A stretch of DNA of 64,000 bases from Ampelocalamus luodianensis. Lineage: Eukaryota > Streptophyta > Magnoliopsida > Poales > Poaceae. The notes beneath the pieces were generated by a model, which was not told the DNA's origin, ran no database searches, and saw nothing but the letters and a program-made list of their open reading frames with translations. The stretch is taken from NCBI GenBank assembly GCA_036346255.1, contig CM070638.1, forward strand, positions 39,308,394 to 39,372,393. Reading direction: 5' to 3'. Every line of letters starts with the position of its first letter. Within the stretch, counting starts at the first letter, position 1. Both the position numbers and the translations under genes were made by a program. This document shows, piece after piece, positions 22,469 to 32,354 of the stretch.

Positions 22469-22570
22469 TGTTACAAATAATGTGTTCATCTATTCAAGGA
22501 GCCCAATGGGCAATATATATAGGGAGTACAACAGGGGGTTGCCATATACAGATAGAGTCCTATTCTAACA
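22469..22570 (-). repeat. 5' LTR of copia 2
   Basis: A 102-bp LTR paired with 17454-17555. The tRNA-iMet primer-binding site GCTCTGATACCA occupies 22457-22468 directly beside it. Confidence 0.95.
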
Positions 22571-22575
22571 GGTCC

Positions 22576-23156
22576 CACTCACCATGCAGAGTGACCAAGG
22601 AAACAAGAAAAAAATGAAAAGGGCAGGGAGAGACACCGGTCATACACCCTCGTGCTCCCACATTCCTCGAGCTCCTCTCCTCTTCTTCCTCCCAACCCTC
22701 TCTAAGGGTCTGTTTGGAACGCTGTAATAGAAAATAGAGGAACGACATACGTATCGTAATTGACACCTGCACAGCTTATTTTATTATAAAATAATTTATG
22801 CAAGTAGATAATATTTATCGTAGGTGAAAATAATTTGTACGAAAATACGACTATCGAAATGATTAAGGACGGTTTGCCCAAGTACATAAGGTCTAGTTCG
22901 GCTCCGATCGGCTTAGGTTCCTCGTCCGGTTTCGCTTCTGTAGTTCAACATTCATATTTTGACTTAATTAATTTGAAATTCTAATTTTTGGTATGCACAA
23001 ATATGTTATGTGACAAACCGATCAATCCTACGGTCAAGATACAGTGTGCCCACGAACTAGTACTTAAGCTAAGCCTGCCTTAATTAAAAATTTAAACTTA
23101 ATAAATCAGGAATGTTTTATTTGCATAGCTTGCTAGTGCCTTGACTGACTCCACCC
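22576..23156. other. Intron sequence between insertions
   Basis: Unique-looking, mostly AT-rich sequence following the right GGTCC duplication of copia 2. No domain or element end is recognised, and no gene is seen. Confidence 0.5.
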
Positions 23157-24971
23157 AACACGACCCCGATCAGCCGCTCGGTTAATTGACTTAGCTACTA
23201 AATGCTTGGCATGTTGCCCACTTCTCTCCTATGTTGAACACACATTTTTTATGAATGCGCTTTATTATTGGGAAACCATGGGCCTAACCGCAGATCGGCC
23301 CATTAGTGGGCGTCCCATCCCAAACCCTAGCAGGGTCGTAGCCTATAAATAGGGGGTGCTATTCATTGTAAAGAATCAATGGTTGGATGAATGAATAAAG
23401 AGAAGCAAGAAGTCCCCCTACACCTCTGTGTTCTATCTCTTATTACGTTCTTGTTGTTCATGCATTGTTCTTATGATTCTACGCTTGTCTGAGTGTAATC
23501 GGTGGACTCGCCAATGATGGTTCCTCAACACGTTATCGCACGATCGACTCTCCTCGCATCGAAAGGTAACCGTCGATGAACGACGCCGAGATTAAATCGT
23601 ATTTTCTAGATTGCTTTCACCCGCAATTGTTGCTTTCTAGATTGTTTTCAAAAGGTGCAAATTCACTCGATCTACCGCGAGCCGACTTGAAGTCACCAAA
23701 GCCGATCGGTAGTTCGCATGAAAGAGCGGATGTTAATTGCACGTAGATCGTTGCATGTCTAAATGTTACGTCGCGCTTCAGTATGAACGATGAAAACCCA
23801 GCTGTCGCAACCCCGCAGACGGCGCCGCCGCTGCCTAGTAGCACGGCCACATCCCTTAGGTATGGCGTCCAATGCGCCCGCCAACAAATTCATTGCATCC
23901 TAAGAAATAGACTCAAGCGCACACATGGGCACGACATGCATATGAACACCGCGGCCGCCGTGCTCGGCCGGCCATCGATCGCCGTGCTTGAAGTCGGCCA
24001 CAAAAAAATGGGAGGCTTGAAGCCTCCGCCGTGCCGCCTCCGCATGGCGCCGCTGGAGCCGCCACGGACCGAGCTTGCGCGCCGCCCGACCTTTGCTTGA
24101 AGCATGTGCGCGGGCCGCGCTTCGCCGGGTGTCGCGCGCTTTGAGAGCGCTCCTCGCGCCCGGCCGACCACCGTGCGAGCACGCAACGCCGTCGCCTAGC
24201 CCGCAATTGGAGCCACCACCGCGCGTGCTTGCGGCCGCCACCGCGAAGTCCCAGCTGGCCGGCCGCCACCCGCCAGTGCGCGGCGCCACCGCGGCCGCCC
24301 GTGCACGCCGCTCCGCAAGCCTCCATGGCGCCGCCATGAGAAAGCACCGGGTAGGGTTTACCCCGTAAGCTCCTTTGAAGCGGCCAAGTGGGTGCTCTTT
24401 TGGACCAAGAAACCGAACGTGCCAAGTGGCGTGGCCCAATGACCGGAAAAGAAAACCCGGAAGAAAGAAATAATTGAAAAAAAAGGGGTCGTGAATAGGC
24501 CAAGTGGCGTGGCCCAATAACATGGAAGGAAAAGGAATATTGTGAATAGGCCAAAATGGAATTGAGTGTCTTGGCTTGGCTAGCCCATTCTTTTCCCGTG
24601 AATGCTAAAGGCCACTTGGGCTAATAGTATGAAACAGGCCCAAAGGAAATAGGCCCGTACAGAAAAAGAAAAAAAAAGGAGGGGGCATGGTGAAATTCTG
24701 ATTTTTTGCGAAACCCCCTCTATATTCTGAAAATCATGAGGAGTATATGTTGGTGAGGAAATTTTGCCGAAAGAGCCTCGCAAATTCTGAAAATTGCGCG
24801 CAAATTCTCTCAGAACTGAGATTTCGCGTTTTAACCCTTGAAACTTGCGCTTTTGCTAGAAAGTCATTTTCCACAGCAAAAGGACCTCGATAATCCAATA
24901 TTTTGCATATTTATTTGAACTTTGAAGCATGTTTATCTTTGTTATTGCTATTTCTATGCAATTTATTTATT
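23157..24971 (+). repeat. Tandem duplication unit 1 (flank + LTR + copia leader)
   Basis: Unit 1 begins AACACGACCCCGATC and contains about 107 bp of host flank, a copia LTR (about 23264-23530) and 1.4 kb of that element's leader. It ends ATTTATTTAT where unit 2 begins again with AACACGACCCC. The last 570 bp are nearly identical to 26290-26863. The GC-rich middle (23800-24350) differs from unit 2 by many small indels. It carries no gag or pol, so it is a fragment duplicated together with its flank or an assembly artefact, not an independent insertion. Confidence 0.85.
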
Positions 24972-26863
24972 AACACGACCCCGATCGGCCGCTCGGTTAA
25001 TTGACTTAGCTACTAAATGCTTGGCATGTTGCCCACTTCTCTCTCCTATGTTGAACACACATTTTGCTGCAACTGCTTGCTTACTGTTGGGAAACCATGG
25101 GCCTAACCCTGCAGTCGGCCCATTAGTGGGCGTCCCATCCCAAACCCTAGCAGGGTCGTAGCCTATAAATAGGGGGTGCTATTCATTGTAAAGAATCAAT
25201 GGTTGGATGAATGAATAAAGAGAAGCAAGAAGTCCCCCTACACCTCTGTGTTCTATCTCTTATTCTGTTCTTGTTGTTCATGCATTGTTCTTATGATTCT
25301 ACGCTTGTCTACGAGGTAATCGCTCGGACTGGACTCGCCAGCGATGGTTCCTCAACACGTTATCAGCACGATCGACTCTCCTCGCATCGAAAAGGTAACC
25401 GTCGATGAACGACGCTCGTAGATTAAATCGTATTTTCTAGATTGCTTTCAATTCTGCAATTGTTGCTTTCTAGATTGTTTTCTACAGTGCAAATTCACTC
25501 TGATCTACCGCGAGCCGACTTGAAGTCACCAGCCAAGCTGATCGGTAGTTCGCATGAAAGAGCGGATGTTAATTGCACGGTAGATCGTTGCATGTCTAAA
25601 TGTTACGTCGCATCGCTTCGTATGAACAGTAGAAAACCCAGCGTCGCAACCCTGTACGGTCACGCCGCCGCTGCCTAGTAGCACGGCCACATCCCTTGTC
25701 GGCGCTGCGTCCGAATGCGCCCCGGCCAACAAATTCATTGCATCCTAAGAAATAGACTCAAGCGCACACATGGGCACGACATGCATATGAACACCGCCGG
25801 TCGCCGTGCTCGAAGCCGGCTGCATCGATCGCCGTGCTTGAAGTCGGCCACAAAAAAAATGGGGAGGCTTGAAGCCTCCGGCCGGCCGCCTCCCGCATGG
25901 CGCCGTCGGAGCCGCCACGGACCGAGCTTGGTGCGTCGCCCGACCCTTGCTTGAAGCATGTGCCGCCGGAGCCGCTGCCTGCTTTCGCCGGAGCTGTCGC
26001 GCCGCCTTGGAGCGCGCTCCTCGGCGCGCCCGAAGCCGACCACCTGTGCGAGCCCGCAACGCCGTCGCCTAGCCCGCAATTGGAGCCGCCACCGCGCGTG
26101 CTTGCAGTGCCGCCACCGCGAAGTCCCAGCGTCGGCCGGCCACCCGCCCGTAGCGGCGGCGCCACCCCGCGCTGGCCCCGTACTCGCCCGCCTCCGCAAG
26201 CCTCCATGGCGCCGCCGCCAGTAAAGCACCGGGGTAGGGTTTACCCCGTAAGCTCCCTTTGAAGCGGCCAAGTGGGCAGGCTCTTTTTGGACCAAGAAAC
26301 CGAACAGGCCAAGTGGCGTGGCCCAATGACCGGAAAAGAAAACCCGGAAGAAAGAAATAATTGAAAAAAAAGGGGTCGGGTGAATAGGCCAAGTGGCGTG
26401 GCCCAATAACATGGAAGGAAAAGGAATATTGTGAATAGGCCAAAATGGAATTGAGTGTGCTGAATTGGCCCTAGCCCATTCTTTTCCCGTGAATGCTAAA
26501 GGCCACTTGGGCTAATAGTATGAAACAGGCCCAAAGGAAATAGGCCCGTACAGAAAAAGAAAAAAAAAGGAGGGGGCATGGTGAAATTCTGATTTTTTGC
26601 GAAACCCCCTCTATATTCTGAAAATCATGAGGAGTATATGTTGGTGAGGAAATTTTGCCGAAAGAGCCTCGCAAATTCTGAAAATTGCGCGCAAATTCTC
26701 TCAGAACTGAGATTTCGCGTTTTAACCCTTGAAACTTGCAGTTTTCGCCGAAAAGTCATTTTCCAGCAGAAAAGGACCTCGATAATCCAATATTTTGCAT
26801 ATTTATTTGAACTTTGAAGCATGTTTATCTTTGTTATTGCTATTTCTATGCAATTTATTTATT
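24972..26863 (+). repeat. Tandem duplication unit 2 (part of copia copy 3)
   Basis: Unit 2 repeats unit 1 from AACACGACCCCGATC through flank, LTR (25085-25357) and leader, and then continues into gag of the full element. The short minus-strand frames at 24580-24783 and 26471-26674 are identical, showing recent duplication of that part. Confidence 0.85.
25085..25357 (+). repeat. 5' LTR of copia copy 3
   Basis: A TGTTGGGAAACC...CCTCAACA LTR of 273 bp. It has a TATA box CCTATAAATAGGGGG near 25162-25176 and an AATAAAG signal near 25215. The TATA-flanking block CCCTAGCAGGGTCGTAG is conserved in all LTR copies here. Confidence 0.95.
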
Positions 26864-26949
26864 GTATTTACTGTTTTGATTATCTGTGATTGTTTATATT
26901 ACTTTTAATCATTGAAAATAGCAGTAAATCATGAAAAATACATAGAAAA

Positions 26950-27310
26950 ATATGGGATCACGAACCAGAAGTTCGAAGAGCATTATGAGAATTAGCAACC
27001 ATCTTACGCAAATTACCAGCAGTAATCTTATGAATTTTGGCATGAATATAAAGATGACTGGCATCATGAATCAAGAATTCGAAGAACTGACCCAGCATGG
27101 CCATATTTTGTATAAAATTTGTATCAGTCTTCAATTCTGTGGTAATGTAATCACGGATGAGCAGAAGATCGAGAAGTCTCTCTACCTTTCACCCAAATGC
27201 GGTGCAATCCGCACGCAACTATCGTCAATATGGTTACAAGTAGTATGCCGAATTAATTGACATCATGCAAGTTGCGGAAACTCAAGATAATGTTCTAAGA
27301 AAGAACTACA
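26950..27310 (+). pseudogene. Copia copy 3 gag remnant
   Basis: A plus-strand frame beginning MGSRTRSSKSIMRISN, with NLMNFGMNIKMTGIMNQEFE and CGNVITDEQKIEKSL, then RINYADYMKYAELIDIMQVA-like sequence in another frame to about 27300. It is the counterpart of 14753-15067. The N-terminus is broken relative to the leader, and the rest of gag to 27700 is shredded. Confidence 0.7.
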
Positions 27311-28019
27311 TCTCGCAGCCACCTAATAGCAATGTTGGCTATGAAGCCACGGCTAGCAGCTACAAGGTGATGAAACCTCTCACGAGTGAGAGGAGCAAGA
27401 AGGGTAAGGTAGTGCGTCGCACGTAATTGATGATTTCCAGTCTAAGAAGAAGGGCAAATGATAGCATGAGGCATACCTCGCCATTGCATGCACAGAGGAT
27501 CCACATCCATTAGCTGTACTTATGAATGTGAACAGCCCAGTAGCAGCCCCATCATCCCTTCTTTGGATATCGCAGCGGCCACAGCCGTAGCTGCCCAAGA
27601 GGAGAAGATCGCGCATGAAGCCGATTTAGGCAGAAGTTCCTGAATACTTCGCCTATTAGATCCAGTGCACGCATTGCATTCGGGCCTTTTATAGAAACTT
27701 GCAGTTTGTAATTAAAGCAGAATTTTGAATTATTGAATAATGGTTGCAAGCTCTAGGAGAGCAAAGCATTAAATTCTTATTATGAGTCCTGCAAGACTTA
27801 TTTTCCCGTGTTTATAATAGCAAGTTACGTTCTGATATCTGAAGTATTTTATTTATGTGTTGCTTGCTTTCTCCTACATATTAATAAAGTACATTATATT
27901 AGAACGCGTGTGGCGCCCTATGGAGGAAGTGTGCTTAGCATGTAGCGGCTGAATACCATCTGAGAGAAATAGAAATTTTTCGGTCAATCAAAGAAGAAAT
28001 GCTTTGGTAGTCTTCACGA

Positions 28020-31000
28020 CGATCAGTAGAATGATACTTGTATAATAGGCTCAGGAAGGGCCATAATTATACTCCCAACGGGCACAACTTTGGTTATTAA
28101 AGAAGATTTTTTGTACCCAGAATCGACTAGAACTCTCAAGGATATTTGCGCTAACAATTTCCATATAGAGACTGAAGAAGAGTATGGTACAACATACTTG
28201 CTCATTACAAAGCGTGAAGAAAGTGAAAAATAACATTAGAATATCTTCCTTCATATGAAATTGGGCTATACTACACTAATATTAAGGCACCTGCAGCCTA
28301 TACTGCCTTGAAAACCGTATTTAGAAGCTCTGAACTTTTCTATCTCTGGCACGATAGATTGTGCCGTCTAGGTCTTAGGATGATGAGAAATATAATTACA
28401 ATTCATAGGACATAATATGAATATAAAGAATTTCTCGAATCAGGAAGATTTTGTGTGCCCCGCATGTGCCACCGGGAAATTAATTACTAGACCTTTTTGC
28501 TCTGAAAGCGAAGGATGAAGTCCCTCCATTCCTGGACCGTATCCAGAGAGACCTTTTTGCAGTCCTATATAGCCCCTGTAAGGGTAATTTGAGGTATTTT
28601 ATAGTGCTCATCGATGCTTCCTCAGAATGGTCGCACGTATGTTTATTGTCTACGAGAAATCATGCTTTTGCAAAGCCAATCTCGTAGATAATTAAATTAG
28701 AAATATTTTTCCTGATCATCATGAGAAGTCCACCTGAATGGACAACGCCGGAGAACTCACTCCGAAAGCATTTGATGATTATTGCATGAAAATGGGAATT
28801 AAAATTGAGCATTTTGTACCGCATGTCCGTACCCAGAATGGACTAACAGAACTTTGAAGAATTGTAATTTACCAACTACATGTTGGGGACACGCAGTCCT
28901 GCTCGCAGCAACTCTCATCAATTTTAGACTGTCGGCCTATAACATACATCCACCTATGCAACTAGCGCAAGGGTCAGCACCGAAAACTACTCATCTCCAG
29001 AGGTTTGATTGCAAGGGTTATATACCTATACCACCACCACAGTGAACTGCAATGGGTCTTCTCCAAAGTCTGTGATATACGTTGGTTATGAGATAGCATC
29101 CATAATCGAGTATTTGGACCTTATGACTAGAGATTTGAACAATGCCCAATTCGCTGATAGTATATTAGATGAGGTTAGTTTCCCGTCATTAGGGGGAAAT
29201 CAACCCTTTATGATAATGTCGGGAAATAATTGAAGTCTAGAAGACAATTGAAATCCAGAAGATAATTAAAATCTATGCATATGACCCACGCACCAGTGAA
29301 GCAAATAGAGAAGTCCAGAAGATAATTGTAGTCCAGAAGATAATTGAATTGAAGTCTAGAAGACAATTGAAGTCCAGAAGATAATAGATTTGCAAATATT
29401 AGCAAATCAATTGTCAGACCACTTTAGTGATTTGAAGAGCGTGACCAAGTAGCATTTGCCTGTACGCAATGCACCGGAGAGGGTTGAAATACCAATGAAG
29501 GTATCCCTAATCCCATCTAGAGGCCTCAGAAAAGGACGAGAACTCCGCCCTCGAATCCGGCAACCGGGACGCTTGGTGAAAAAGGATAAGAAGGACTTGA
29601 CACACCATCACCAAGTGCCCCGTAACCAAAAGGGGAGCCATTGAGACTCAGTATCGGTATGGAACCTTGAAAAGGCATACTAGAATTGAACATCCCCATG
29701 AAGGAAACATCGGTATGGATGTGTGCGCACACATCGGAACCGAAAAACTAAAGGGACTTGCCCGCAATAGAAAGCGGTGAGCAAGTAAAAGCATTAGAAG
29801 AATCGCCCTTGAAGAAATAGTTATAAAATTTATGACCTCGGGAGAATCTTTGAATATAACAACAGCCAATGTCGACATATACTTTGCAAAGAAACTTACC
29901 ACAATCATCAATCTTGATTCAGAGCCTGTATCACTCGCTGAATGAAAGAAAAGATCAGATTGAAAGAAAGCGATGGAAATCAATTATTCTCTTGAATAAA
30001 AGAAGGGTGTTTGGGCACAAAGCGTACACCTCCCCTTGTGCACCCCGTAGGGCATAAGTGGACATTTGTTCGAAAGAGAAATGAAAAGAAGCAAGGCTCG
30101 TTGCATAAGGTTTCATTGAACATCCAGGAGATGATTATGAAGAAACCTATTCCCCGATCATGGCGTAACCCTTTTAAACATTTATCTCAATGGCAGTGAA
30201 CTTGAAGTTAGAATTGAAATTGATGGATGGGGTACCAGCATACCTTTATGAAATATTAGATTCGGACATTGAAGATACCTGAATGTATCAATGTCCCGAA
30301 CCAAGATAGAGCAAATAGAAATATGTACAGTGTGAAACTCAGAAAGTCATTGTACGAACTTAAGCAATCAGGCAGAATGTGGTATAATCGCTTGAAGCGA
30401 CTTTCTATGCAAGAAAGGCTACACGAACAATGAGAATAAACCCTGTGTATTTATACGATGATCCCAGAATGGATTTTGTATAATCTCAGTGTATGAAAAT
30501 GATCTGAATATCATCGGAACCCTAAAGGATATTAAGAAAGTAAGCTCTTACCTGAAATCAGAGTTCGAAATGAAAGATTTGGGTGAAAACCAAATATTAC
30601 CTAGGCTTGCAGCTTGGGCATGCCCCTGAAGGAATTTTAGTACACCGGTCAACCTACACTCAGAAGGTGTTGGAAAGGTTCGGCTTTGGAAAGGCATACC
30701 CTTTGAAAGTGCCAATGGTCGGGAGATCTTTGCGGCAAGACAAGGACCGTACAAACCTAGAAAGAGGGGAGGAAGTCCTGCGACCGGAATTCCCATATTT
30801 AAGTGTGATAGAAACACTCATGTATTGAACAAACTGTACTAGACCGGGCATTGCATTTGCCGTGAACCTATTAGCAAGGTATAGTACAGAACCTACCAAA
30901 GGCATTGGCAGGGAATGAAGGACATCTTCCGATACCTCCAAGGAAGCAAAGAACTTGAGTCCATTCTCTGAAAGAACTAAGACTTAACTATGAATGGCAA

Positions 31001-31464
31001 TGCAGATAACGGGTACTTGTAGGACCCGCATGCAGCCAAATAGCAAACAGGCTATGTATTCCTATGTGGTGGAACTGCAATTCCATGAAAATCATCTAAG
31101 CAGAGTCTTGTATCGACTTCGACGAACCACTCGGAAATAATAGCATTGTACGAGGCCTCACGAGAATGTGCTTGGCTTCGGCGAATGATTCACCACATCC
31201 AGCAGTCATGTGGATTGAATGCCGCACTAACCCCCACTATTATCTATGAAGATAAATGCAGCTTGTGTTGCACAAGTACAGATGAGTTATGTGAAGAATC
31301 ATCTCACAAAGCATATCAACCCCAAGTTCTTCTGTGCTCATGAATTGCAAAAGATGAACATTTTTAAAGTACTGCATACTAAGTCATGTGAGAATCTTGC
31401 AGATTTATTCACTAAGTCACTTCCAGCATCTAACTTTGAAAGATGCATATGTGAATTGGAATGA
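28020..31464 (+). pseudogene. Copia copy 3 pol remnant
   Basis: In order: a protease-to-integrase linker (28040-28230; GSGRAIIILPTGTTLVIKED, LYPESTRTLKDI), the pre-integrase zinc region (28330-28490; FVCPACAT), a degraded integrase core (28600-28860), the integrase tail (29009-29233; SPKSVIYVGYEIASIIEYLD), RT (30300-30830; KLRKSLYELKQSGRMWYNRL, the YEND catalytic box at 30492-30503, GILVHRSTYTQKVLERF) and RNase H (31146-31464; YEASRECAWLRRMIHHIQQS, NLADLFTKSLPASNFE). The YEND box and the DRLCRL zinc-region change are shared with the minus-strand sister copy. Confidence 0.87.
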
Positions 31465-31763
31465 TGAGACTTAAGAGAAGTGCAGAATTCAGGGGGAGAA
31501 CCTTCACGAACTCATTATTAAAGCTTGATCATGAAGATCGAGTACCCAAAGAATAAATCCAGGAGATTAAATGAAATTGGGTGGATTGTACTCTTTTTCC
31601 CTTGACGAGTTTTCCTGAAGTTTCTCGGTTAAGGTTTTTAATGAGGCAATTCGTGCATCACAGCAGAACGTGTATCATATACTCTTTCTCCAAATTTTTC
31701 CCACTGGGGTTTTATGGAGTTTTGATGAGACATGGACATGAAGGATGGGTGCCCAAGGGGGAG

Positions 31764-32036
31764 TGTTGGGAAACCATGGGCCTAACCCTGCAGTCGGCCC
31801 ATTAGTGGGCGTCCCATCCCAAACCCTAGCAGGGTCGTAGCCTATAAATAGGGGGTGCTATTCATTGTAAAGAATCAATCATTGGATGAATGAATAGAGA
31901 GAAGCAAGAAGTCCCCCTACACCTCTGTGTTCTATCTCTTATTCTGTTCTTGTTGTTCATGCATTGTTCTTATGATTCTACGCTTGTCTACGAGGTAATC
32001 GCTCGGACTGGACTCGCCAACGACGGTTCCTCAACA
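31764..32036 (+). repeat. 3' LTR of copia copy 3
   Basis: The 273-bp partner of 25085-25357. Visible differences are two bases near 31880, one near 31897 and two near 32021. The same TATA block lies near 31841. It is followed directly by the CTTAC duplication. Confidence 0.95.
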
Positions 32037-32041
32037 CTTAC

Positions 32042-32349
32042 TTCCTCAACTGGCCGACTCTCTGCTCCCAAGACGACCGTATCGCCGCCGCCAAATCCGA
32101 CGCCGGCGACGGCGGTTCTCGACGCCAGCCACTGCTACGCTAGTCCCCATTCCTCCCTGGTGCTATTACTCCTATTTTCTCTACTAGTCTTCTCCCCTCT
32201 AAGCTTCAATCTACTCTAATTCTACTGCAGTATCCTACTGATTTTTAGCAACAAATTTCCCCATTCTTTTTCCTCTCTTCTTTTCTTCTTTTCCTCTAAG
32301 GATTTACTCCCTCCGGCTCCTCTGCCTTCCCCCCGCCGAGCCAGCCACC
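32042..32349. other. Intron segment between copia 3 and the gypsy nest
   Basis: About 300 bp of CG-rich then CT-rich sequence without a recognisable element. Its original neighbour is the sequence at 50764, after removal of the gypsy insertion. The GCGACGGCGG-type composition hints at a fragment of a gene or DNA transposon, but I recognise no product. Confidence 0.4.
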
Positions 32350-32354
32350 GCCTC

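Larger units (their letters stand above)
17454..22570 (-). mobile_element. Ty1/copia retrotransposon (copia 2) with 102-bp LTRs
   Basis: A 5,117-bp minus-strand element with very short LTRs of 102 bp (TGTTACAA...TTCTAACA) that read identically at both ends. The target-site duplication is GGTCC (17449-17453 and 22571-22575). The primer-binding site is GCTCTGATACCA (22457-22468), a perfect complement of TGGTATCAGAGC (initiator Met tRNA), directly abutting the 5' LTR. A polypurine tract abuts the 3' LTR. Gag, integrase, RT and RNase H regions are recognisable. Despite identical LTRs the coding part is broken by many frameshifts, mostly in GC-rich DNA. Confidence 0.95.
25085..32036 (+). mobile_element. 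Ty1/copia retrotransposon (copy 3), plus strand
   Basis: A full-length 6,952-bp element of the same family as 10031-16998 but in the opposite orientation. LTRs are 25085-25357 and 31764-32036 (273 bp each; I see about five differences). The target-site duplication is CTTAC (25080-25084 and 32037-32041). The likely primer-binding region CGTTATCAGCACGAT follows the 5' LTR at 25358, and a polypurine tract CCAAGGGGGAG (31753-31763) precedes the 3' LTR. Gag and pol remnants have many stops, so it is non-autonomous. It sits in the last intron of the GH116 pseudogene. Confidence 0.95.

Noticed and set aside
23783..26443. Multiple 100-225-codon frames on both strands
   Set aside because: GC-rich copia leader in the duplicated unit. 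The two units give similar but not conserved peptides, and indels between units do not preserve frame.
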